From positions 1 through 14,857 of the forward strand of contig JANYFH010000387.1 of NCBI GenBank assembly GCA_025362705.1: DNA of 14,857 nucleotides, in the 5' to 3' direction. The translations under genes and the position numbers were made by a program. The stretch's first letter is position 1. Every line of letters starts with the position of its first letter. The notes under the pieces were generated by a model. It was not told the DNA's origin, searched no databases, and was given only the letters and a program-made list of their open reading frames with translations. Origin of the DNA: Betaproteobacteria bacterium (GTDB lineage Bacteria; Pseudomonadota; Gammaproteobacteria; Burkholderiales; Usitatibacteraceae). This document shows, piece after piece, positions 7,051 to 14,166 of this stretch.

Positions 7051-8361
7051 TCAGTTTAGTTCTTCGAGGCGAATGCGGATTACTTTAGCGGCAATCGTTG
7101 GTAGCGCTTCAATGCGCGATATTGCGATATTCACATTCGCTTCTACAGAACGGTGAGTAAGTATGATGACATCGACCAAATCTTCACCCTCCTCCGCTTC
7201 TTTTTGCAAGATGGCATCAATCGAGATTGAACCATCGGCAAGGATGCGAGTGACATCAGCCATTACACCTGGGCGATCATACGCACGCAGCCGCAGGTAG
7301 TAGCCGGTTTCAACCTGTTCCATGCGCAGAATCGGGGTGTCATACAATTGATCGGGCTGGAATGACAGGTGCGGCACGCGATGTTCCGGGTCAGCGGTCA
7401 TCATCCGCGCCACATCGACCAAGTCAGCGACTACCGCACTCGCAGTCGGTTCACCACCGGCACCACGCCCATAGTAGAGAGTCGCGCCGACCGCATCACC
7501 TTTGACCAGAATTGCATTCATCACGCCCTCGACGTTGGCGATCAGGCGTTTTTGCGGAATCAGCGTTGGATGCACACGCAACTCAATTCCCTCCCTGGCG
7601 CGACGCGTGATGCCGAGTAGCTTGATGCGATAACCCAGTTGTTCGGCGTACTTGATGTCTTTGTCGGTAAGCTGCGAGATGCCTTCGGTATAGGCTTTCT
7701 CAAACTGCGGCGGCACGCCAAACGCAATGGCGGAAAGTATGGTGAGCTTGTGTGCGGCATCAATGCCTTCGATATCAAAAGTCGGATCGGTCTCAGCGTA
7801 GCCTTTGGCCTGTGCTTCTTTCAGTACCGTTTCGAAACTGGCGCCACGCGAACGCATTTCCGACAAAATGAAGTTGGATGTGCCGTTGATGATACCGGCG
7901 ATCCATTCGATGCGATTAGCGGTCAGGCCCTCGCGCAGCGCCTTGATGATCGGCACGCCCCCAGCCACAGCAGCTTCAAATGCGACCGTGACACGATTTT
8001 GCAGAGCGGCAGCGAAAATCTCAGTGCCGTGCTTGGCCAACAACGCCTTGTTCGCAGTAACGACATGCTTGCCGTTGGCGATGGCTTTCAGCACCAACGC
8101 TTTGGTGAATGTATCACCACCAATCAACTCGCAAACGATATCGATATCGGGATGTACAACCAGCGCATCGGCATTGGTCAAAAGCTCGATGCCATCGAGC
8201 GAAAAATTGCGTGGCTTGGCAAGGTCACGCGCGGTTGCGTGCGAGATGCGAATTTCGCGCCCTGCACGACGCGCGATTTCTTCCTTGTTGCGTCGCAATA
8301 CTTCGATCGTGCCGGCACCGACGGTTCCAAGTCCCAGCAGTCCTACCTTGATTGGTTTCAT
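7051..8361 (-). CDS. hom: Homoserine dehydrogenase (monofunctional, with ACT domain)
   Basis: A 436-residue cytoplasmic enzyme reducing aspartate semialdehyde to homoserine with NAD(P)H, the branch step toward threonine and methionine. A Rossmann motif lies at residues 7-18 (GLLGLGTVGAGT), then TANKALLAKHG, the catalytic-domain segment AAVAGGVPIIKALREGL, GIINGTSNFIL, and the family motif AETDPTFDIEGIDAAHKL containing the probable catalytic Lys205. A C-terminal ACT domain, about residues 354-428 (RLRAYDRPGVMADVTRIL), is known in this family to bind threonine for feedback control. Length is typical of the monofunctional enzyme; no aspartokinase domain is fused. Its ATG overlaps the GNAT stop as ATGA, and the VOC gene follows after 1 nt. 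Confidence 0.96.
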   Translation of the reverse strand: MKPIKVGLLGLGTVGAGTIEVLRRNKEEIARRAGREIRISHATARDLAKPRNFSLDGIELLTNADALVVHPDIDIVCELIGGDTFTKALVLKAIANGKHVVTANKALLAKHGTEIFAAALQNRVTVAFEAAVAGGVPIIKALREGLTANRIEWIAGIINGTSNFILSEMRSRGASFETVLKEAQAKGYAETDPTFDIEGIDAAHKLTILSAIAFGVPPQFEKAYTEGISQLTDKDIKYAEQLGYRIKLLGITRRAREGIELRVHPTLIPQKRLIANVEGVMNAILVKGDAVGATLYYGRGAGGEPTASAVVADLVDVARMMTADPEHRVPHLSFQPDQLYDTPILRMEQVETGYYLRLRAYDRPGVMADVTRILADGSISIDAILQKEAEEGEDLVDVIILTHRSVEANVNIAISRIEALPTIAAKVIRIRLEELN

Positions 8362-8846
8362 TTCTTGAGTGGTTTGGAAAAATGGAACGCGGGGATGGTC
8401 ATTCCCTCGCGAAAATAAAATTTGTGTGCCTGATGACGCTGGGTACCGGAATCGAGAGTCAAGTAATCACAGTCGCAGTCAATGGCAAGTTTTTCCATAT
8501 GATCAATCAGCGCGTGACCAACCCCTGTCGATCGCAACGTCTCATCCGTAACCAAATCATCGCAATATAGCTCGCGGCCGCTATAAGTATTTTCAATGAT
8601 TCGAAAGACCGCAATACCACATACTTTCCCGTCGCGTACCCCGACCACCATATCAGCACCTGAGCCGAACACGCTACGCATACGACCAACATACTCCACC
8701 GGCAACGCCGGCCGCAACTGCCGGTGCACCGCCTCCGATTGTTTCAACCACTCGATCTCGACAATGTCGTGGATGGTGTTGGTGATACTGATAATTTTCA
8801 TGCGTACTGTTTCGGTTGGCCGGCGAAAGGAAAACCCGATGTTCAC
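8358..8846 (-). CDS. GNAT-family N-acetyltransferase inside the threonine cluster
   Basis: A protein of up to 162 residues with a GNAT fold: VGVRDGKVCGIAVFRIIENT forms the central strands, YCDDLVTDETLRSTGVGHAL carries the acetyl-CoA pyrophosphate loop RSTGVG (105-110), and DYLTLDSGTQRHQAHKFYFREGM is the typical C-terminal motif in which a helix positions the acyl group. The acceptor is not predictable. The GTG at 8846 overlaps the alaC stop (GTGA) and has GGA about 5 nt upstream; an in-frame ATG at 8801 would remove 15 residues of low family character and is a real alternative, though it lacks a ribosome site. The stop overlaps the hom ATG. It is thus translationally wedged between alaC and hom. 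Confidence 0.87.
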   Translation of the reverse strand: MNIGFSFRRPTETVRMKIISITNTIHDIVEIEWLKQSEAVHRQLRPALPVEYVGRMRSVFGSGADMVVGVRDGKVCGIAVFRIIENTYSGRELYCDDLVTDETLRSTGVGHALIDHMEKLAIDCDCDYLTLDSGTQRHQAHKFYFREGMTIPAFHFSKPLKK

Positions 8847-10030
8847 ATCAATCCGTCTTTTTTGAACATCTCTTTTATGCCGCGAACTGCTTGCCGGGTA
8901 CGCTCGGTATTTTCGATCAGCGCAAATCTGACGTGGTCATCACCATAGTCACCAAAGCCTATTCCGGGCGAGACTGACACCTTCGCATCTGCCAGCAATT
9001 TTTTGGAAAATTCCAACGAACCCATTTTCATATACGGTGCCGGAATTTTTGCCCAGATATACATTGAAGCTTTAGGCTTGGTTGTTATCCAGCCCGCTTC
9101 AGCGAGACCCTTGTGCAACACATCGCGCCGCGTTTGATATTCAGAAACCACTTCAGCGACACATTCCTGCGGTCCGTCCAGTGCGGCAATGGCGGCGATC
9201 TGGATTGGTGTGAAGGTGCCGTAATCGTGATAGCCCTTCATCTTCGCCAAAGCTGCGACCAGTTCCTTGTTACCCACCATAAAGCCGATACGCCAGCCCG
9301 CCATGTTGTAGCTTTTTGACATGGTGAAAAATTCAACCGCAACATCGCGCGCGCCAGGCACTTGCATAATCGACGGCGCTTTCCAGCCGTCAAAGGTGAT
9401 GTCGGCATACGCCAGATCGTGAACCACCAGTACGTTGTTCGCCTTGGCCAGCGCGATAATGCGCTCGAAAAAATCCAGCTCTACACACATGGCAGTTGGG
9501 TTGGAAGGAAATCCCAGGATCAGCATCTTCGGCTTCGGATAGGTCTCGCGAATCGCGCGCTCGGCTTCCTCAAAAAAATCCACGCCTTCGGTCATGCGTA
9601 CATGTTTGATCTGGGCACCTGCGATCACGGCACCATATATGTGGATGGGATAACTCGGGTTGGGTACAAGTACTGTGTCGCCACTATCGAGCGTTGCGAG
9701 CATCAGGTGCGCCAGACCTTCCTTGGAGCCAATGGTGACGATCGCTTCCGAATCAGGATCGAACTCGACATCGAAACGGCGCTTGTACCAATCAGTGATG
9801 GCTTTGCGTAATCGTGGAATGCCTTTCGACACTGAATAGCCATGTGTATTTGGCCGTTTTGATGCTTCGACAAGTTTATCGACAATATGTTGTGGCGTGG
9901 CGCCGTCCGGATTGCCCATCGACATATCGATGATGTCTTCGCCGCGACGGCGAGCCGCCATTTTCAGCTCGGAAGTGATATTGAAAACGTATGGGGGAAG
10001 ACGTTTGATGCGAGAGAATTCGTGGTTCAT
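8843..10030 (-). CDS. alaC: AlaC-type alanine (glutamate-pyruvate) aminotransferase
   Basis: A 395-residue class I/II, fold-type I, PLP-dependent aminotransferase. Its start (FSRIKRLPPYVFNITSELKM) and the segments IDMSMGNPDG, GYSVSKGIPRLRKAI and GFPSNPTAMC match AlaC, which makes alanine from pyruvate and glutamate. The PLP lysine is Lys239 in TMSKSYNMAGWRIGF; Asp205 and Tyr208 (VVHDLAYAD) contact the cofactor. C-terminal DDHVRFALIENTERTRQA contains the carboxylate-binding Arg. It is the first gene of the five-gene cluster and lies next to hom as in many betaproteobacteria. No strong Shine-Dalgarno precedes the ATG. It is divergent from the Mth938-like gene across a 120-bp control region. Other related aminotransferases exist, but the segment matches favour AlaC. 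Confidence 0.92.
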   Translation of the reverse strand: MNHEFSRIKRLPPYVFNITSELKMAARRRGEDIIDMSMGNPDGATPQHIVDKLVEASKRPNTHGYSVSKGIPRLRKAITDWYKRRFDVEFDPDSEAIVTIGSKEGLAHLMLATLDSGDTVLVPNPSYPIHIYGAVIAGAQIKHVRMTEGVDFFEEAERAIRETYPKPKMLILGFPSNPTAMCVELDFFERIIALAKANNVLVVHDLAYADITFDGWKAPSIMQVPGARDVAVEFFTMSKSYNMAGWRIGFMVGNKELVAALAKMKGYHDYGTFTPIQIAAIAALDGPQECVAEVVSEYQTRRDVLHKGLAEAGWITTKPKASMYIWAKIPAPYMKMGSLEFSKKLLADAKVSVSPGIGFGDYGDDHVRFALIENTERTRQAVRGIKEMFKKDGLM

Positions 10031-10055
10031 ATTGGCTGTGGTCGCGCTGAGTGGC

Positions 10056-10084
10056 TTGGGACGGACTTCGTGAATGGCTATAAT
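10056..10084 (+). promoter_or_regulatory. Sigma-70 promoter for the Mth938-like gene
   Basis: TTGGGA at 10056-10061 (4 of 6 consensus) and a perfect TATAAT at 10079-10084 are separated by 17 bp. Transcription would begin near 10091, giving an untranslated leader of about 60 nt before the GTG at 10151. The AT-rich stretch 10079-10090 may also serve the divergent alaC promoter, but I see no good -35 for that direction. Confidence 0.65.
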
Positions 10085-10095
10085 AATTAGATGCT

Positions 10096-10111
10096 TGCAC
10101 TATTTTGTGCA
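10096..10111. promoter_or_regulatory. Palindrome TGCAC-N6-GTGCA, candidate operator
   Basis: A perfect inverted repeat with 5-bp arms and an AT-rich centre (TATTTT) lies at about +6 to +21 of the Mth938-like transcript and 66-81 bp upstream of the alaC ATG. It resembles the NtrC site TGCACC-N5-GGTGCA but is one base shorter in the centre, so NtrC binding is only a suggestion. Another regulator is equally possible. Confidence 0.35.
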
Positions 10112-10150
10112 GCGCAATATCTTCATTCTAGCAAATCCAAATCGTCACTC

Positions 10151-10546
10151 GTGAAACTACACCTCGATATTACTACCGGTTTCAATGCCATCACTGGTCA
10201 CGGCAACGGCTTTGTTGCGGTCAATGGGATGAAGATCACTAGCCCGCTTATCGTTTTGCCAGACAAACTCATCAACCCGTGGCGAATTGCATCGTGCTCC
10301 ACTTCGGCGCCTTTATCCGCACTGTCTTTGTGCTCCGCCGATTTCGTGGAGCTGCTCGCGTTGAAGCCGGAATTGGTCGTCTTCGGATCGGGTGCCCTGT
10401 TTCGCTTCCCGGATCGCCTGCTGATGAAGACATTTACAGAGGTCCGTATCGGTTTTGAGGTGATGGATACACCTGCCGCATGTCGCACCTACACGGTGCT
10501 CATGAGCGAGGGACGACGGATCGCGGCGGCATTGCTAATTGGTTAA
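10151..10546 (+). CDS. Mth938-like (DUF498, NDUFAF3-like) protein
   Basis: A 131-residue protein of the Mth938-like family, which has a compact alpha/beta fold and whose mitochondrial relative NDUFAF3 helps assemble respiratory complex I; the bacterial function is poorly known. Family features are the start KLHLDITTGFNAITGHG-GFVAVNG, then LVVFGSGALFRFP and IGFEVMDTPAACRTYTVLMSEGRRIAAALL. I chose GTG at 10151 because homologues begin MKLHLD at this point. An in-frame ATG at 10091 would add 20 unlike residues and coincides with the predicted transcription start. No clear ribosome site precedes the GTG. It is a single gene, divergent from alaC, 132 bp before gltI. Confidence 0.85.
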   Translation: MKLHLDITTGFNAITGHGNGFVAVNGMKITSPLIVLPDKLINPWRIASCSTSAPLSALSLCSADFVELLALKPELVVFGSGALFRFPDRLLMKTFTEVRIGFEVMDTPAACRTYTVLMSEGRRIAAALLIG

Positions 10547-10607
10547 GCTGACAGCTAGATTGCGGGGCGCAGATGCGCTACACTGATTTTAGAAATAAAG
10601 CGTAATA

Positions 10608-10625
10608 TCAATGGATAGTCATTGA
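10608..10625. promoter_or_regulatory. Inverted repeat TCAATG-N6-CATTGA upstream of gltI
   Basis: Perfect 6-bp arms with a 6-nt centre (GATAGT) sit 54-71 bp before the gltI ATG, in the 132-bp gap after the Mth938-like gene. The position suits an operator. I could not identify a convincing -35/-10 pair or sigma-54 promoter in this gap, so the role is unproven. Confidence 0.25.
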
Positions 10626-10678
10626 CCATAAGAATTGCCATCAAGTACCAATCAACACATCAATAGGAGTATCACAAT

Positions 10679-11575
10679 ATGAAGTTTTCCACACTCTCCA
10701 AATTGACTGCCTGCTTGCTGGCGTCAACGTTTTTGGCCGCGCCGGTTGTCGCACAGGAATTGGTCGGCACACTAAAGAAAATTAAGGATTCCGGCACGAT
10801 CACACTCGGCATTCGCGAAACTTCAATTCCGTTTTCCTACCTTGACGATAAGCAGCAGCCGATTGGTTATTCGATCGACCTTTGCATGGCGATCGTCGAG
10901 GAAGTCAAAAAAGAATTGATGATGCCAACGCTTAAGGTCAACACCAATCCGGTAACGTCGCAGACACGCATCCCCTTGATGTCGAACGGCACCATCGACA
11001 TGGAATGCGGCTCGACCACCAATAACCTGACCCGTCAAAAGCAGGTTGCATTTGCACCAGTTACCTTCGTGACCGGTACCAAACTGCTGGTGAAAAAATC
11101 ATCCAAAATCAAATCGTATAAGGATTTGAAAGGCAAGACCGTTGTTGTCACGCAGGGCACTACCAACGAACGCGTCATCAAAGCGCTGTCAGATAAGGAA
11201 AATCTGGGCATCAAATTCCTGAACGCCAAGGATCATGCTGAATCATTCCTGACCGTCGAATCTGGTCGTGCCGCTGCGTTTTCGATGGACGACGTGCTGC
11301 TTTATGGCCTGATCGCAAAAGCCAAAAAGCCGAAAGACTTCGACGTGGTCGGCGATTACCTTTCGTATGACCCCTACGGCATCATGTTCAGAAAGAACGA
11401 TGCCGACTTCGCAATCGTTGCTAATCGTGCGCTGTCAGGTCTGATGCGTTCTGGCGAAATCAACAAAATCTACGAGAAGTGGTTTATCGGTAAATTGCCA
11501 TCGGGTGAAACCATCGGCATGCCAATGAGCCCACTATTGAAAGTTGGCTTCCAACTCCAGGCGCTTCCGGAGTAA
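10679..11575 (+). CDS. gltI: Glutamate/aspartate ABC transporter periplasmic binding protein
   Basis: A 298-residue periplasmic receptor delivering glutamate/aspartate to the GltJK membrane pair. The signal peptide spans about residues 1-25, with a clean cleavage site (PVVA/QELVG). The mature protein shows the family-3 amino acid-binding fold: SGTITLGIRETSIPFSYLDD, then PIGYSIDLCMAIVEEVKKEL, MECGSTTNNLTRQKQVAFAP, VVVTQGTTNERVIKAL and DPYGIMFRKNDADF. The paired segments GSTTNNLTRQ and QGTTNER contain typical ligand-carboxylate contacts of GltI-type receptors. An AGGAG lies about 9 nt before the ATG. Specificity for glutamate/aspartate, rather than another polar amino acid, is inferred from similarity to GltI and the gltJKL context. 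Confidence 0.92.
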   Translation: MKFSTLSKLTACLLASTFLAAPVVAQELVGTLKKIKDSGTITLGIRETSIPFSYLDDKQQPIGYSIDLCMAIVEEVKKELMMPTLKVNTNPVTSQTRIPLMSNGTIDMECGSTTNNLTRQKQVAFAPVTFVTGTKLLVKKSSKIKSYKDLKGKTVVVTQGTTNERVIKALSDKENLGIKFLNAKDHAESFLTVESGRAAAFSMDDVLLYGLIAKAKKPKDFDVVGDYLSYDPYGIMFRKNDADFAIVANRALSGLMRSGEINKIYEKWFIGKLPSGETIGMPMSPLLKVGFQLQALPE

Positions 11576-11586
11576 GCAGTTCAAGC

Positions 11587-11622
11587 AAGGGGAATCGAGG
11601 AATCGGTTCCCCTTTTCGTTTG
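11587..11622 (+). terminator. Terminator-like hairpin between gltI and gltJ
   Basis: AAGGGGAATC (11587-11596) pairs with the stretch ending TTCCCCTT (to 11614), an eight-pair perfect stem extended inward by a G-T and a C-G pair. The tail TTTTCGTTTG follows. It begins 12 nt past the gltI stop. Partial termination here would make receptor mRNA more abundant than permease mRNA, as is common in ABC importer operons; the stem would also protect the gltI 3' end. Confidence 0.7.
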
Positions 11623-11773
11623 TAGCCGATGATCGCGTGGGGTAGGCCGCTGTTCCAGGTGGACGTACCGTTCAATCACGCGATAGAAGTCACCCCGCCA
11701 TAACGAGACAACAATACGATCACCAGAATCGCCACGGCGAACGCTATTTTTCGCTGTGCGATAGGAGCGCAAT

Positions 11774-12535
11774 ATGGATTGGAAATTCCTGCTTGAACAA
11801 GCGCCATCCGGCGGCATGACCTATCTTGGCTGGATGATGTCTGGCCTGATGTGGACGATGTTGGTGTCCATCTCTGCATGGATTATTGCTTTCGTGTTGG
11901 GTTCAATCATTGGCGTGCTCCGCACGGTTCCATTGAAAATCCCGCGCCTGATCGCGACCACGTACGTGGAGATTTTCCGCAATATCCCACTGCTGGTGCA
12001 AATGTTCCTTTGGTATTTCGTGATGCCGGAAATCGTTCCTGCGGAGCTTGGCGATTGGCTCAAAGGAACATATCCAAACCTCATTACGCTCCCCTTCGCT
12101 CAGTTCAGCCTGTGGGAATTTACTGCTGCGGTTCTCTGCCTGGGGCTGTACACGGCTTCTCGCGTGGCCGAGCAAGTACGCGCTGGAATTGAATCGCTGC
12201 CCAAGGGACAAACCAACGCCGGGTTGGCGATGGGTTTCACCTTGCCGCAGGTTTATAAATACGTTCTCCTGCCGATGGCATTCAGACTCATCATTCCACC
12301 GATGACGTCAGAGTTTCTCACTATTTTCAAAAATTCTTCGACGGCACTGACCATCGGCATTCTGGAATTAACCGCGCAAAGCCGACAAATTTCCGAATAC
12401 ACGTTTCGCACGTTTGAGTCTTTCTCGGTCGCAACACTCATTTACATCATCATCACGCTTACTGTCATTTTCCTGATGCACCTTATTGAACATAAAGTCG
12501 CTGTGCCTGGCTATGTTTCGCAGGGAGGGCACTGA
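11774..12535 (+). CDS. gltJ: Glutamate/aspartate ABC transporter permease subunit GltJ
   Basis: A 253-residue inner-membrane protein forming one half of the translocation channel. Hydrophobic segments are visible near residues 22-48 (MSGLMWTMLVSISAWIIAFVLG), 71-90, 114-130 and 218-238. After the second segment comes the usual FRNIPLLVQMF motif of the polar amino acid permease (HisMQ/GltJK) family. The EAA loop that docks with the ATPase lies at about 137-160 (AGIESLPKGQTNAGLAMGFT). An AGGAG sits 6 nt before the ATG. It starts 198 bp after gltI, beyond the terminator-like hairpin, and is followed 2 nt later by gltK. Confidence 0.93.
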   Translation: MDWKFLLEQAPSGGMTYLGWMMSGLMWTMLVSISAWIIAFVLGSIIGVLRTVPLKIPRLIATTYVEIFRNIPLLVQMFLWYFVMPEIVPAELGDWLKGTYPNLITLPFAQFSLWEFTAAVLCLGLYTASRVAEQVRAGIESLPKGQTNAGLAMGFTLPQVYKYVLLPMAFRLIIPPMTSEFLTIFKNSSTALTIGILELTAQSRQISEYTFRTFESFSVATLIYIIITLTVIFLMHLIEHKVAVPGYVSQGGH

Positions 12536-12537
12536 TC

Positions 12538-13281
12538 ATGGGTGAATTTGATTTCAGCATTATCGTCAAGAGCCTGCCGATTTTGTGGAGTGGGTTGTTG
12601 CTATCGCTGGAGTTGTTCGGCATCGCATTGGTAGGTGGCATTTTTTTTGGCACGCTGCTCGCAATGGCGCGGCTATCGAGTTTCAAAATGTTGTCTTATC
12701 CTGCGGCAGGATTCGTCAATTTGATCCGCTCGATTCCGTTCATCATGGCGATTTTCTGGTTTTATTTTTTAACGCCCGTATTAATGCAAAAATTAACCGG
12801 CCAACAAGGTGAGGCCGTGGGGCCATTCACATCTGCCATCGTTGCCTTCATCATGGTGGAGTCGGCCTACTACTCCGAGATCATACGGGCCGGCATTCAG
12901 TCGGTGCCACGCGGACAACCGTGGGCAGCCTACGCATTAGGGCTCAACTATTGGCAGTCGATGGGCTATGTGGTGCTGCCTCAGGCCTTCCGCAATATGA
13001 TTCCGATCATGCTCACGCAGGCAATCATCCTGTTTCAGGATACGTCGCTTGTTTATGTTGTAGGCCTGAAGGATTTTCTGGGTGCTGCCAGCAAGGCCGG
13101 ACAGTTAACGGGCCGGATCGTCGAGTTGTATATCTTTGTGGCTCTCGTGTTTCTGGTGATCTGCTTTAGCGCATCGAAGCTGGTGAAATATATTCAAAAT
13201 CACATGGATCCAACGCGCCAGCGCGCCGTGACGAAAGACCTGACCCTGAATGGACCTGGCTTCAAACCCGGTGGCGCTTAA
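12538..13281 (+). CDS. gltK: Glutamate/aspartate ABC transporter permease subunit GltK
   Basis: A 247-residue inner-membrane partner of GltJ. Membrane segments lie near residues 15-42 (ILWSGLLLSLELFGIALVGG), 59-82, 98-112, 154-176 and 196-214. NLIRSIPFIMAIFWFYF is the family motif after the first helices. The EAA loop for the ATPase is near 117-146 (RAGIQSVPRGQPWAAYALGL). Translation starts 2 nt after the gltJ stop with a strong GGAGGG upstream inside gltJ, so the two subunits are likely made in equal amounts. The C-terminal tail after about residue 220 is polar and longer than in Escherichia coli GltK (224 residues). Confidence 0.93.
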   Translation: MGEFDFSIIVKSLPILWSGLLLSLELFGIALVGGIFFGTLLAMARLSSFKMLSYPAAGFVNLIRSIPFIMAIFWFYFLTPVLMQKLTGQQGEAVGPFTSAIVAFIMVESAYYSEIIRAGIQSVPRGQPWAAYALGLNYWQSMGYVVLPQAFRNMIPIMLTQAIILFQDTSLVYVVGLKDFLGAASKAGQLTGRIVELYIFVALVFLVICFSASKLVKYIQNHMDPTRQRAVTKDLTLNGPGFKPGGA

Positions 13282-13300
13282 ATACTCGTACTAGTTCGAA

Positions 13301-13340
13301 GAAAAATTCAGTTGTACGCGAAAAATTCAAGGAAAAATTA
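13301..13340 (+). repeat. Three short direct repeats upstream of gltL
   Basis: GAAAAATTCA occurs at 13301-13310 and 13320-13329, and a third copy, GAAAAATTA, at 13332-13340 runs into the gltL ATG. They lie in the 58-bp gltK-gltL gap. The third copy includes part of the AAGGA ribosome site of gltL. Confidence 0.6.
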
Positions 13341-14077
13341 TGGCTATGATCGAGATCAAAAACGTCAGTAAATGGTATGGTGAAAAACAGGTGCTGGTCG
13401 ATTGCACGACCAACGTTACCAAAGGTGAAGTGGTGGTCGTGTGCGGTCCTTCCGGTTCGGGAAAATCCACGCTTATCAAGACCGTCAACGGACTTGAGCC
13501 ATTTCAAAAGGGCGAAATTATAGTTGACGGTATCTCGGTGGGCGCAAAGAACGCCAATCTCGCAAAATTGCGCTCTCGCGTCGGAATGGTGTTTCAGAAC
13601 TTTGAGCTTTTCCCGCACATGAGCGTGACGCAAAACCTGGTGATGGCGCAAACCAAAGTGCTTGGCCGACCCGAAGATGCTGCACGTGAAAAGGGGCTCA
13701 AACTGCTCGATCGCGTCGGTCTCATCGAACACAAAGACAAATACCCGGCGCAACTTTCCGGCGGCCAACAGCAACGGGTCGCAATTGCACGTGCATTGTC
13801 GATGGAACCGATTGCGATGTTGTTCGACGAGCCGACCTCAGCGCTTGATCCGGAAATGATCAACGAGGTGCTGGATGTCATGGTCGAACTCGCCAAGGAA
13901 GGTATGACGATGATGGTTGTGACGCATGAAATGGGTTTTGCCAAAAAGGTTGCGGACCGCGTGATATTCATGGAAAAAGGCGGCACGATTCTGGAGGATT
14001 GCACCAAGGATGATTTCTTTGGTTCGCCGCGAAAGCAGCGGACACAGGATTTTTTGTCCAAAATCCTGCACAACTAG
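13340..14077 (+). CDS. gltL: Glutamate/aspartate ABC transporter ATP-binding subunit GltL
   Basis: A 245-residue cytoplasmic ATPase that powers the GltJK channel. All ABC motifs are intact: Walker A GPSGSGKST at 36-44, Q-loop Gln86 in MVFQNFELFPHM, signature LSGGQQQR at 139-146, Walker B AMLFDEPTSALDP around 159-171, and switch His196 in VVTHEMGF. FQNFELFPHMSV is typical of the polar amino acid transporter ATPases. AAGGA stands 6 nt before the ATG. It follows gltK by 58 bp. The last 11 codons contain a 9-bp inverted repeat (14045-14068), and a strong terminator follows at 14098. Confidence 0.95.
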   Translation: MAMIEIKNVSKWYGEKQVLVDCTTNVTKGEVVVVCGPSGSGKSTLIKTVNGLEPFQKGEIIVDGISVGAKNANLAKLRSRVGMVFQNFELFPHMSVTQNLVMAQTKVLGRPEDAAREKGLKLLDRVGLIEHKDKYPAQLSGGQQQRVAIARALSMEPIAMLFDEPTSALDPEMINEVLDVMVELAKEGMTMMVVTHEMGFAKKVADRVIFMEKGGTILEDCTKDDFFGSPRKQRTQDFLSKILHN

Positions 14078-14097
14078 TTACATTTTTTTCGCTTACC

Positions 14098-14124
14098 AAC
14101 GGGGCCGTGTGCCCCGTTTTTCGT
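14098..14124 (+). terminator. Intrinsic terminator of the glt operon
   Basis: AACGGGGC (14098-14105) pairs perfectly with GCCCCGTT (14111-14118) around the 5-nt loop CGTGT. The downstream arm runs into a T-rich tail (TTTTTCGTTT). It begins 20 nt after the gltL stop and closes the gltIJKL unit before the next gene. Confidence 0.88.
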
Positions 14125-14166
14125 TTGTGCGCTGCACATTTCCGTTAACATGGACTTTCGCTAATT

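Noticed and set aside
7639..8418. A 259-codon open frame on the plus strand opposite hom
   Set aside because: It is antisense to conserved homoserine dehydrogenase sequence, with His/Arg/Cys-rich low-quality composition and no family features.
10099..10125. An 8-codon ATG-to-stop frame (MKILRCTK) upstream of alaC, as a possible attenuator leader peptide
   Set aside because: It has no run of Thr, Ile or Ala codons, and no competing terminator stem was seen before alaC.
10547..10678. Possible sigma-54 or sigma-70 promoter before gltI
   Set aside because: No GG-N10-GC type element was found, and candidate -35/-10 pairs (for example TTGCGG with TACACT) have a spacer of only 13 bp.
11676..11773. 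Hydrophobic stretch AFAVAILVIVLLSRYGG on the minus strand in the gltI-gltJ gap
   Set aside because: It looks like a membrane segment, but the only start for the frame lies inside gltJ antisense sequence, there is no ribosome site, and it ends right after the stretch. A decayed gene fragment is possible but unsupported.
13262..13774. A 170-codon minus-strand frame opposite gltL
   Set aside because: It lies opposite the Walker A region of a clear ABC ATPase; its Phe/His-rich composition reflects complementing that gene.
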